This document shows positions 54,100 to 62,828 of a stretch of 64,000 bases of DNA, one piece after another; position 1 is the first letter of the stretch; every line of letters begins with the position of its first letter. Location of the stretch: NCBI GenBank assembly GCA_021186555.1, contig JAJKFL010000031.1:23757452-23821451 (forward strand), written 5' to 3'. The DNA comes from Reticulitermes speratus (Eukaryota; Arthropoda; Insecta; Blattodea; Rhinotermitidae). The notes beneath the pieces were generated by a model. That model was not told where the DNA came from. It did no database searches and worked only from the letters and a program-made list of their open reading frames with translations. Position numbers and translations under genes: made by a program.

Positions 54100-54655
54100 A
54101 GGTGGTGGTGGTGGTGATGGTGGTGGTGGTGTTGGTGGTGGTGTTGGTGGTGGTGGTGATGGTGGTGGTGTTGGTGGTGGTGGTGTTGGTGGTGGTGGTG
54201 TTGGTGGTGGTGGTGTTGGTGGTGGTGGTGTGGTGGTGGTGGTGTTGGTGGTGGTGGTGATGGTGGTGGTGTTGGTGGTGGTGGTGTTGGTGGTGGTGGT
54301 GATGGTGGTGGTGTTGGTGGTGGTGGTGTTGGTGGTGGTGTGGTGTGGTGGTGGTGGTGTTTGGTGGTGGTGGTGTTGGTGGTGGTGGTGTTGGTGGTGG
54401 TGGTGTTGGTGGTGGTGGTGTTGGTGGTGGTGGTGGTGGTTGGTGGTGTGTGGTGGTGTGGTGTTGGTGGTGGTGTTGGTGGTGGTGTTGGTGGTGGTGG
54501 TGTGGTGGTGGTGTTGGTGGTGGTGGTGTTGGTGGTGGTGGTGTTGGTGGTGGTGTGTGGTGGTGGTGTTGGTGGTGGTGGTGTTGGTGGTGGTGTTGGT
54601 GGTGGTGGTGTTGGTGTGGTGGTGGTGGTGGTGGTGTTGGTGGTGGTGTGTACTA
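54100..54655. repeat. GGT-rich minisatellite
   Basis: About 550 bp almost purely of GGT triplets, with a regular GTT giving a common 15-bp unit GGTGGTGGTGGTGTT and occasional GAT, GTG or single-base slips. Long open frames on both strands (poly Gly/Val and Thr/Pro/His) are a consequence of the triplet composition. Confidence 0.97.
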
Positions 54656-54844
54656 GTAGTAGTGTAATTTTAGAGAATATCAATGGTAGTTATTAATGCA
54701 TTTAGAGCAGAGCTAGTGGGTGCTGAAACTCGTACAAGGGATCAGAATTCTCTAATGCAGGATAAGACCTATTTTATTTAACTTGAGATTTATAGGATAA
54801 TGTAGATAAATGTGAGCACCTTTAGATTTTGTCTTGTCTGTACA
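54656..54844. other. No recognised feature
   Basis: Short unassigned spacer. Confidence 0.35.
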
Positions 54845-55105
54845 GATAAAGATAAAGGTCATCCCGTAACATGCCATAGGGAGCAAGGGGGGGAAGTACA
54901 CGTGTAGCTCCACTCATTCTTAACCTCGGCTCTAGATGGGGGTGGATGGCCAACGCCACGCCTTGGCCGCTTTAGCCCCAGGAAAGAGCCCCCGTGCTCT
55001 TGTTAGAGGAGGCTGGGAGGGACCTCCCCCATCGGAATTCGAACTCGGGACCGTCCAACCCGTAGCGAGTCACTATAGCGACTACATCATACCGGCGCCT
55101 TGTCC
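54845..55105 (-). mobile_element. SINE family A, near full length
   Basis: Minus strand: CGCTATAGTGACTCGCTACG (box A region), GGTCCCGAGTTCGAATTCCG (box B), CCTCCCAGCCTCCTCTAAC, CTGGGGCTAAAGCGGCCAAG, CCATCTAGAGCCGAGGTTAA, GAATGAGTGGAGCTACACGT. Ends near ACCTTTATC. Confidence 0.85.
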
Positions 55106-55849
55106 AATCTGTAGCTTATTTAAATTATATGAGATACAGCACTTGGTGGCACTGATGAAGTGTCACGGCTGTGGAATTGTGAGAAATACAGACTGGTATG
55201 TAAGAGGCGTTAACAACTGGCTGTAGTTTTGCTACAGTCGTACATTTGTACTAATTTGTAGAGTAGTGGCCCTCTGCCATTAGTAACATACTATTAATGC
55301 TGCTAATCAGTGTTGCGCCATGTATACGCCTTTGGCTACAACTGCTTTCTTGATTCAAATTGAATATTTTAAATCTAGCAGTGCTGCCATAATTTGAACG
55401 ATTACTGGCCAACCGCATAATATGATCACTCGTGTAAGGGCAATATGAACACAGCTTGAAATAGTATTGGTATGAACACCATGATGTGTTATTTTAACAC
55501 TTAATTTTGCTTTGCAGTAGGCAGTGCTGTTCATTAAGTGTTGCTTCATGTAGTGGTTATACATTAACATTACAGTCAGTTCACACATCTTTAGGGGACA
55601 AGAAGACAAACGCTTTAGTTTTTTTTTTTAATTCTGGGTGCCGGGAAGGTACAGACACAAGGACCATGGCAGTATTGCGATAAACAAAATATTTTATGTG
55701 CAATAATAGCTGTGAAGAATGGAGCGTCTTCGCAAAAGATGTCAACAAAATTGTACGGAATTCCCAGACGGGAAACTTTCAATCAAGAGAAGCCCTCCAT
55801 GACAAAGAACCTGACTTTTCATTTTTCACGTGTATTGCAAGAAACGAGG
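55106..55849. other. No recognised feature
   Basis: Unassigned, with one T-run at about 55618. Confidence 0.4.
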
Positions 55850-56310
55850 AACATAGGCTGAGGGTGTTCGAGAATAGGGTGCTGAGGAAGATATTTGGGC
55901 CTAAGAGGGACGAGGTAACAGGGGAGTGGAGAAGACTACATAACGAGGAACTTAATGATCTGTACTCATCATCAAATATTATTCGGGTGATCAAATCAGG
56001 GAGAATGAGGTGGGCGGGGCATGTAGCACGTGTGGAGGAGGGGAGAGGTGCATACAGGATTTTGGTGGGGAATCCTGAGGGAAGGAGACCACTTGGAAGA
56101 CCCAGGCGTAGATGGGAGAATGATATTAAAATGGATCTTCAAGAAGTGGGATGGGATGGCGTGGCCTGGATTGATATGGTTCAGGATAGGGACAGGTGGC
56201 GGGCTCTTGTGAGTGCGGTAATGAACCTTCGAGTTCCATAAAACGCGGGGAATTTCTTGACTAGCTGACGACCTGTTAGCTTCTCAAGAAGGACTCAGTT
56301 AGTTGGTTAG
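55850..56310 (+). mobile_element. Non-LTR retrotransposon, 3' end of ORF2 plus UTR
   Basis: The best copy of the LINE. An uninterrupted frame reads [70 protein letters not shown], and ends [18 protein letters not shown] followed by TAA at 56239. These boxes are the usual C-terminal end of an insect LINE ORF2, downstream of the reverse transcriptase domain, which is missing (5' truncation). The UTR has CTTGACTAGCTGACGACCTG, CTTCTCAAGAAGGACT and a TTAG-rich tail (GTTAGTTGGTTAGTTAG). The clade cannot be named safely from this end. Confidence 0.88.
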
Positions 56311-57137
56311 TTAGTTATTGCAAGAAACACTTAAACCTCTGAATGTCACTACAGAGCACATAACATATTTAACGTGGAAGAGAGCTCGAATCGAATGCAA
56401 GAAAATGTGTGATAACAGGAAACGAAAGACTAGAGTTTTCTTGGGATTCTTTTACGAGAAGGGGAGAAATTGTAACAACCATGGCATGTTTCAACACGGG
56501 AGGGTATTTGTAGTTAAGGGTGTTACGAAAATAACCGCTTTGGAAGTAACCTGTTCATGAATTCACGGTTCGCTTGCATAAACAGCAGTATTTTCTTATG
56601 TGTTAGGTGAAAATTCATTAAACGGAAAAAACCTTTCCTGTTTATCTAAAAGCAGCAGTATGTGATCTGAGTGAGATACGATGATTTGAGTTAGACTTCA
56701 GATAAGGTGATCACAGATAATACACATATAGGTAAGAGTAAAATATGTGCGTGCGTGTGTGTCTGCGCGTGTTTGTGCGCTGGAGTAAGTACATGCCCAA
56801 TTCACTAAAAAGAGGAATGGTCTTAAATCTGTTTAATTAATATCTCACAAGGGAGAAGATATCGACAAAAGGAAAATTAAATTCTGATAATTAGGGTCTT
56901 TTAATAACTGAAAAATGTTTAGTTTATAGCCGCAAAACTATTTATAATTTTAATTAGCATTTAACTCTTCGTTATCTGTGTATGCAGAATGATAATAGGG
57001 TCAACTGTTTGTAATCACGATTTATGGCATAATTAAACATTTCTTTCCGATAACAACTCTTTATTTTATAATTTTGAATTATTTTAATAATATAGAACTA
57101 TAATCAATAATTTTTTATTTTATTATAGATAGAAATT
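56311..57137. other. No recognised feature
   Basis: AT-rich, with a GTGTGTGTC stretch near 56750. The 80-codon frame at 56318 has no motif. Confidence 0.4.
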
Positions 57138-57180
57138 TTCCTCCTGAAGATGACTTCTCAAAGTAGTTAAAACTTGCAGG
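57138..57180 (+). ncRNA. Hammerhead-like motif, degenerate
   Basis: CTC, CTGAAGA, TGACT-TCTCAAAGT-AGTTA, AAA for GAA, ACTTGC, then GGG. Core 5' half intact, five-pair stem II, but the invariant G12 is lost. A second scrap (CTGAGGC...TTCGAAACC) is at 57402-57430. Confidence 0.3.
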
Positions 57181-57639
57181 GCGAAGTTAACAGAAGAACA
57201 ACTTAACACGACATTCGTTCTGTAGTTTCATTTTACGGCGTTGATAGCGTGTTAAACTTATTACACAAAGTTTTGATGCAACAGTTTATTAAATGTGGAG
57301 AGTTGCTAATTGCTATGTTTCATGTCATTTCGTTAAGTAATGTCTTCAGACTAGCTAATTAGACCTGCATTTTAGAAGTAGCAGACATACCACTTACTTG
57401 TCCTGAGGCAGGGCTACTTCGAAACCGATTATGATAATGGAAGTCTGGTTAAGGTCCTTGCACACCTGTAAACGTTGCCTTCACTCTCTCAGACACTGAT
57501 CACACAATAATTGTGCAGGTCAGAACACCGTTTGTTTCGTGTCACATCATACCGCTGTGCGATGTGTATCTCCACTTTTCTCTACGTTCAGAGTTGATTT
57601 ATCCTAACAATACGTGTCTTAGTCTGGAGTAACAGAGGT
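57181..57639. other. No recognised feature
   Basis: Unassigned apart from the scrap at 57402. Confidence 0.35.
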
Positions 57640-58025
57640 AAAGCTATCCCTGTGCAAGCCACGAAGGCATATGTGGAAGTGGATGTATAGATCCACTCAT
57701 TCAGAACCTTGGCACTATGTGGGTGTGGTCAGCTTCACGCACCGGCCGCTTTACTTCCAGGATAAGGGCCTCCGGTATCCATTGAATTGGAGGCTGTTTG
57801 GGCCCCAAAGCCGGTGTGGACGCTTTGGATAACACACACACATTTCTTGTGTGAACCGATCCATGTCGATCTCGTAGCCTAGTCACTTTACCGACTGAGC
57901 TATGGCCGCCTCCGTTGGAGGAAGAGAGGAGGATTAGACTGAGGAGAAAAGAAACAGCAGCGGAAAAAGGAAAGAGAAAACTGGTAGGAGAAATATAAAG
58001 ACGAAGAAGGAAGGGGCGTGCAGGA
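57640..58025 (-). mobile_element. Composite SINE, second copy
   Basis: Inverse of 44545-44885: GCCACGAAGGCATATGTGGA, GCTTCACGCACCGGCCGCTT, GGCCCCAAAGCCGGTGTGGA, GATCTCGTAGCCTAGTCACT, TTACCGACTGAGCTATGGCC, GCCTCCGTTGGAGGAAGAGA, then GAAACAGCAGCGGAAAAAGG and ACGAAGAAGGAAGG. The purine-rich module is retained at its 5' side, as in the other copy. Confidence 0.82.
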
Positions 58026-58659
58026 AAAAGAAATGTGATTTATATTTTCTCTAGGTCTGATTTCTGCATTGTTATTTGTGAGAACATCTAAACTGTCCGT
58101 TCTGCTGGGATGTGGCACCGCGTCGCCGGGCGACTGGTGCCCGAGCGCGCAGTTATACTGCCTCACGTCCCAGAAGAACGGCGTCCTCAGAATTCAGTTA
58201 TTTTTTCTTCTGCTCCTAAAATAGCAAATTTATTGAAATTAAGTGCTCCTGTGAGTGCTGTTACAACGGGGAAAGATTTCTTCACTTGTTTGTCTTTCGT
58301 CATTTCTTCTTCCTACCCTCCAGATCGGCAGTGGGCAATATCTTTCACTGGAGGGCCGAATGCGTCTGTTGGGGATAGACCGTGGGTCGGAGAGTTTCGT
58401 AAGAAATGTGTGTGGTTCAAAAGCGTTTAAATATGTCCCTTGCCCACAGTGAATTAGCAAACTGCTGTCTGTATATCAGCTGTTGGTGCTAGAAGTGAAA
58501 CCGGTAGACTGTATTTAGGCCTACTATGGATACGAAACTTGATTTCCAGTCAAAGTCTACATCTTATGATTTCTGCTTATTCGTGTCACTACAGTAGTTT
58601 CTCTGTACTTTATGTTGGGCATGAGTCATTAAAACGTGTCTATCCACGTGCACCGGATT
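58026..58659. other. No recognised feature
   Basis: GC-rich pocket at 58100-58160 (CGCGTCGCCGGGCGACTGGT) with partial self-complementarity. The 106-codon frame over it has no motif. Confidence 0.35.
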
Positions 58660-58725
58660 GCAAGATTCGAGAGGCGCTTCTGGCTCGCGGTCGATAATTT
58701 GGACAGCCCTACTCTAGACGGAGGC
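58660..58725 (-). mobile_element. Possible hAT element end
   Basis: Minus strand TAGGGCTGTCCAAATTATCG, ACCGCGAGCCAGAAGCGCC resembles one hAT terminus (CAGGGSTGTCCAAACT...CGCGGGCC). No partner end found, so this is a weak call. Confidence 0.3.
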
Positions 58726-58727
58726 AC

Positions 58728-58875
58728 GGTTTGCACAATGTAACATTTGCTACTAGAGATGGGAACTCATCCCCGTCTAGTGCCGAGATAAATTTAGTGG
58801 AGCCGTGCCTACACTCCGCCTTACGTTCTGATGGCGTGATACTTAAATCAGTACGGGGGCAACTTTACCTCTCGT
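58728..58875 (+). mobile_element. SINE family A, 3' fragment
   Basis: CTCATCCCCGTCTAGTGCCG, AGATAAATTTAGTGGAGCCG, TGCCTACACTCCGCCTTACG, TTCTGATGGCGTGATACTTA, GGGGGCAACTTTACCTC. Head absent. Confidence 0.65.
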
Positions 58876-58970
58876 TTGCCTTACAAGTGATTGGCGATGG
58901 ATAACTAAAAGCTTCAGCCCTTTAAACTTGTCTCCCCACCCCTTTTTTTTTTTGTTGGTTAAATAAGAGG

Positions 58971-59029
58971 ATGGTTGGATGGATGGATGGATGGATGGAT
59001 GGATGGATGGATGGATGGATGGATGGATG
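58971..59029. repeat. (GGAT)n microsatellite
   Basis: About 14 GGAT/TGGA tetramers. Confidence 0.97.
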
Positions 59030-59189
59030 CACCGGTTATGTAACACTTGTAGTTTGAGTAAAAAATACACACAAGAAGTGCTAGTTGGAAACCTGATGGA
59101 AGGGGGGGCCAACATTTAAATTATAGTATTGTAATGTGTTGGGGAAGTGTGTTTTGGGGATGTGGTCGGTAATTAACTTGACCAGAATA
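59030..59189. other. No recognised feature
   Basis: Short unassigned spacer. Confidence 0.35.
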
Positions 59190-59475
59190 TGGTAATGGCT
59201 CGGCATGTGGCACGTATGGGGAGATAAGGAAGGCGTACAGGGTTATGGTGGGAGAATCTGAAGGAAAGAGACCACTTTGAAGACATAGGCGAAGATGGGA
59301 GAATAATATTAAAACGGTCCTTAAAAAAGGATGGGAGGGTGTGGACTGGATAGCGACAACTGGCAGGATCTTGTGAACACGGTGATGTATCTTCGGATTT
59401 CATAAAACGCGGGGAATTCTTGACTTGCTGAGGAACTCTTCTCAAGAAGGACTGTGCTCCTTGGAGTTAGGTAGA
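59190..59475 (+). mobile_element. LINE 3' fragment
   Basis: ATGGCTCGGCATGTGGCACG, AAGGAAAGAGACCACTTTGA, AGACATAGGCGAAGATGGGA, GAATAATATTAAAACGG, GACAACTGGCAGGATCTTGT, AAACGCGGGGAATTCTTGAC, CTTCTCAAGAAGGACTGTGC. Several frameshifts. Confidence 0.85.
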
Positions 59476-59801
59476 CTGTGGCAAAGTGGGTGTGCTTGTG
59501 AAGATGGCAGAAGAAGCTGCTAATTCAGTAACACAAGATCTCTCGAAAAGCTGAAGAAGTCGTGGTCGCTCAGGAAGAACTTGAAACCAGTAGCTGGTTT
59601 AGTTTTCAGGTTGTGGAGTCTGTAACGACAGTCTGGTATCATCATAGGAGTCGTTTCTTTGAACACTGTCTAGGTGAGGATGATATGCAGTATTTCAGAC
59701 ACTTGTTCGACAAGAACATACAAAAAGCTGTTTCCATTCGATTCCTGCTATGGAGAGCCCGTTAGTTCTTGTAAGCATTAGCTTTATCTAACGGTACATA
59801 C
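59476..59801. other. No recognised feature
   Basis: Contains a 67-codon frame (59562-59765) without recognised motif, just upstream of a hammerhead-like motif. Confidence 0.35.
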
Positions 59802-59841
59802 TACCTGAAGATGGAAACAGATTAACCCCCGAAACGTCGTA
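59802..59841 (+). ncRNA. Hammerhead-like motif
   Basis: TAC, CTGAAGA, TGG-loop-CCC(C), GAA, ACGT, C, GTA. Core intact, the palindrome is ACGT and the would-be site is GTC. Stem II and the outer stem are about three pairs each. Confidence 0.45.
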
Positions 59842-60354
59842 ACTTATATTTTTCCTTGGACATACAGGAGATAACCTGAAGACAGCTCCAGTGGAGTTTT
59901 GTTTGTGTTTAATTGTTAAGTGTAAATCCTCTTAAAAGTGTTTAGCGATTACATTTCAGTCGAGTTATCTTGATGTAAGTCTGTAATTTATGTGATTTTA
60001 AATCCGTAGATGGACTTCTGTAAAGGGCATTCCTCAGTCGCTTTGCACTGTTTATATGGACATGTTAACGTCTGTCCGTTACATAAATAGTATGACTGTC
60101 CGTTTTAAATCCAGCACTCCCCTTGATAGCTCAAGGTCAGCGTGTTTGTTTCGTGGTCGGAAGGTCCACAGATCGAATTTCGAGATTGGTTGCTGCGTCT
60201 GTGAAAGTTTCAATTTGACAAGAACAGACGAGTTACATAAAACTGGAGCACGTGTATGTCGAACACACGTAAATTGCTTTAATAATGAAGATCTGTTTCG
60301 TACGCAACTAGATTACAAAGTAGTGATAACATAGTATTTTTAATGGTATGTGAG
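59842..60354. other. Mostly unassigned DNA
   Basis: A tRNA-like segment at 60122-60190 has TTGATAGCTCAAGGTCAGCG (box A) and a box-B-like CAGATCGAATTTCG. It is probably the head of an old SINE. Confidence 0.4.
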
Positions 60355-60620
60355 CCTTTTTATACTGGATTCGGGGTTTGATTCCCGGTTGGGGCATTGA
60401 GATTCTGCTCAACACCTTTCCGTCCAGAGTGGCGGCCCAGGAGTGCCACCCACGTCCTGTCTAGTCGTAAACAATGCAACGGAAATTCTCCGAAAAGTGA
60501 TTGGCACTTCTGTTTCCCATTCGGATGCTCATCGTTTGGGTATCGCCCTGAACACAGGCTATCCTGCCTCATAGATTTCCAAATACTATCGCTTTCTTCA
60601 GTATCTCTGCAAACTTGCAA
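60355..60620 (+). mobile_element. Probable SINE fragment, tRNA box B only
   Basis: GGGGTTTGATTCCCGGTTGG (box B) is followed by ATTGAGATTCTGCTCAACAC, GAGTGGCGGCCCAGGAGTGC. No second copy in the window to confirm it. Confidence 0.4.
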
Positions 60621-60677
60621 ATTGTTGTACCATTAGACTTTGTGTAACACATTTCAAATTATCTATACCGTGTACGT

Positions 60678-61181
60678 ACACATGTATTACCACCAACGTG
60701 TACCTATCCTCAGGGGGAGACACACAGAACACTTAAATACATTTAAAAATACACAAGCCTATTGTGTTTGGAGTTCGTTATAAAGTCTGTCCTTAAAATA
60801 CCACATGACGCCTTACGTTAAAATTATACAAACATTGCTGAGACGTTGCAAATTATTCAGCGACGAATGTGCCAAGAAATGTGGTGTACCTGATGCTTGT
60901 ACTCTGCTACACCACATTTCTTGTCATATGCGTCGCTGAATAATTTGCAACGCTTCAGTAATTTTTGTATAATTTTAACGTAAGGCGTCATGTGGTATTT
61001 TAAGGATAGACTTTATAACGAACTCCAAACACACTAGGCTTGTGTATTTTTAAATGTATTTAAGTGTTCTGTGTGTCTGCCCTGAGGATGGTGTGATATT
61101 ACACCGAAACATGTCTGGAGTTTTATAGAGTTTGTTACGTTGTACTTCAATATAGGTACAAGTTGGTGGTAATACATGTGT
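60678..61181. repeat. Long foldback element (family FB-D)
   Basis: Arms about 60678-60886 and 60907-61181 pair over ATTACCACCAAC, CACTTAAATACATTTAAAAA, CAAACACAATAGG, ACGCCTTACGTTAAAATTAT, TTGCAAATTATTCAGCGACG and AAATGTGGTGTA. The right arm is longer because it retains a ~70-nt segment with the hammerhead-like motif, missing from the left arm. Left and right share the CCTGAGGATRG start of the motif. Confidence 0.85.
61082..61120 (+). ncRNA. Hammerhead-like motif
   Basis: CTGAGGA, T, GGTGT-GATATT-ACACC hairpin, GAA, ACATGT, C. Core, stem II (five pairs) and palindrome are intact. No convincing outer stem (CTGCC against TGGAG). Confidence 0.45.
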
Positions 61182-61354
61182 CTGCGTAACACGTTCAGTG
61201 AAAAAGCTAACTCAGGAAGAGGCTTGGCTGTGTCTTGTACATTTTTCATTGAATTTGTGTGAGAACAAAGTGTTGTAATTTATAAGTGTGTTATTTAACG
61301 ACACGGTCAGTTGCTGAGATTAAAAAGCGGGGGTGGGGGTTGGCGGGGGCATGG

Positions 61355-61560
61355 TAGTAGGTGAATGAACGAGTACAGACCGTTGTAGAATGGTATTGAA
61401 AGGGAAAAGCCGAAGTACTCCGAAGGAAACCTGTATCTCATTGTCACTTTTTGCACCACAAATCCCACACAAGGACTGGCCTGATATTGGATCCAGCCCT
61501 CCGAAGTGAGAGGCCGAAGACTGAGCGATGACACGGCCAAGGTGCCGTAGAAGATACATG
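61355..61560 (-). mobile_element. SINE-like repeat, family D
   Basis: GAATGGTATTGAAAGGGAAA, AGCCGAAGTACTCCGAAGGA, ACCTGTATCTCATTGTCAC, ACCACAAATCCCACACAAGG, GGATCCAGCCCTCCGAAGTG, AGAGGCCGAAGACTGAGCGA. Matches 36395-36560 and extends further into the tRNA-like head on the minus strand. Confidence 0.65.
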
Positions 61561-62543
61561 GAGCTGAAGTAATTAAGGGTTGTAGGAAACTGTGTAATGA
61601 CAAGCATCGTGACTTCACCTTTTGTTAAACACTGACAGATGACAGCTTGTGGCATGCTTTGAACATTTGGCAAGACATCTTTTAAGGGGAATCTGTCGAT
61701 TGAAATGTATGTGCCTACACAGACCAACACCAGACATGCATCCGTGCGTCGAGCGGGATTCCAATCTGCGGTCCCAGTATTTTAGAGTCCATTACCCGTA
61801 ACTGTTACCTTTCGCCAAATAGCCTTACTTATACCTGTATGTTGATTAAAGGAAGGAAAATGATACGATGGGGGTTTGTGTCACGCATGGTGTGATTAAG
61901 AAGTGCACACAACAGTTGGTCTGAAAATGTTAAGGGAAGAGTCCGCTTCGGTGATAATGAATACTTTGGAGGATAATACTAATCTGCGTTACATACTTCA
62001 CGTAGTTGATGAGTGCGTGACTATTACGCCAGATGGCAGTTGTCTTTGTGAAGCAGTCAACGTGATCCGTGTTGAGACATATCTATGCTTCGGTTGCAAA
62101 TGCAATGTCAGTGATTTCATAATATCCGTTTAGAGCTAAAATACAGGTGTACCTTTTATGGAGTCCCAGAGCACGGCAGTTGTCGCGGGATATTTCGGTG
62201 GTTGCAGGCTTTCTCTGCGATAAAGCTGCAGTGTTCAGTAAAGCGATAACGGGGATATTCTTCTATAAGGACGGATAAATGTAAGGGCTAGAGATGTCGT
62301 GTAGTAGCGCGTGAATTTTCAGGCGAAGGCGGTACAAAACATAAAAGGAAGGCAGTGTGTGTTTTGAAAGAGATCTCTTTCCTACAAAACTTTGTCATGA
62401 TTAGTAAATTGTACAACAAAACAATAAAATGCGTTTAAATAATATAACTTATAATGACTTCTTACTCAAATAGGCGTAAAACAGACACTATTTTTATAAC
62501 AAAAGCAGTACTTCACATTATATTCACCGTGCATTTTGTATAA
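61561..62543. other. No recognised feature
   Basis: Unassigned. The 76-codon frame at 61903 has no recognised motif. Confidence 0.4.
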
Positions 62544-62619
62544 TTGACTAATTCACACCACCAAATGCACAAGGACAAGTTATGTCATTAATTCCTTTAT
62601 TAAAAGGTTACCCCAATAC

Positions 62620-62660
62620 GTATTTTGACACTTCTACAATGCCATCATCAGGGGGATCGT
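62620..62660 (-). ncRNA. Hammerhead-like motif, left arm
   Basis: Minus strand CTGATGA, T, GGCATT-GTAGA-AGTGTC, then AAA instead of GAA, ATACGT. The invariant G12 is mutated relative to the right arm. Confidence 0.4.
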
Positions 62661-62713
62661 TGAAGTTTTACATAGACCAATAGACCAAACATTGGTCTAT
62701 GTAAATCTTCAAC

Positions 62714-62765
62714 GATTCCCCTGATGATGGCATTGTAGAAGTGTCGAAATACGTAGTGGGGTAAC
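62714..62765 (+). ncRNA. Hammerhead-like motif, right arm
   Basis: CTGATGA, T, GGCATT-GTAGA-AGTGTC (six pairs, two wobbles), GAA, ATACGT, A, GTGGGG. Core intact. The outer stem (TTCCC with GTGGGG) needs a mismatch or bulge. Confidence 0.45.
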
Positions 62766-62828
62766 CTTTTAATAAAGGAATTAATTACATGACTTGTCCT
62801 TGTACATTTGTTGGTGTGAATTAGTCAA

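Larger units (their letters stand above)
62544..62828. repeat. Foldback element, 138-nt arms (family FB-E)
   Basis: 62544-62681 and 62691-62828 are reverse complements with few mismatches and equal length, around a 9-nt centre. Arms carry CTAATTCACACCA, TTCCTTTATTAAAAGG, ACACTTCTACAATGCCATCA. Each arm has one hammerhead-like motif, oriented outward from the centre. Confidence 0.92.

Noticed and set aside
54065-54683. Open frames of 200-236 codons across the GGT array
   Set aside because: Both strands and several frames are open at once only because the DNA is a triplet repeat; no start context, splice or domain support.
55696-56241. 181-codon frame as an intact gene
   Set aside because: Only the C-terminal end of a LINE ORF2 is present; the first ~50 codons are chance upstream sequence and there is no reverse transcriptase core.
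61903-62133. 76-codon frame with several cysteines as a secreted peptide
   Set aside because: No signal peptide, no recognisable cysteine framework, no flanking gene signals.
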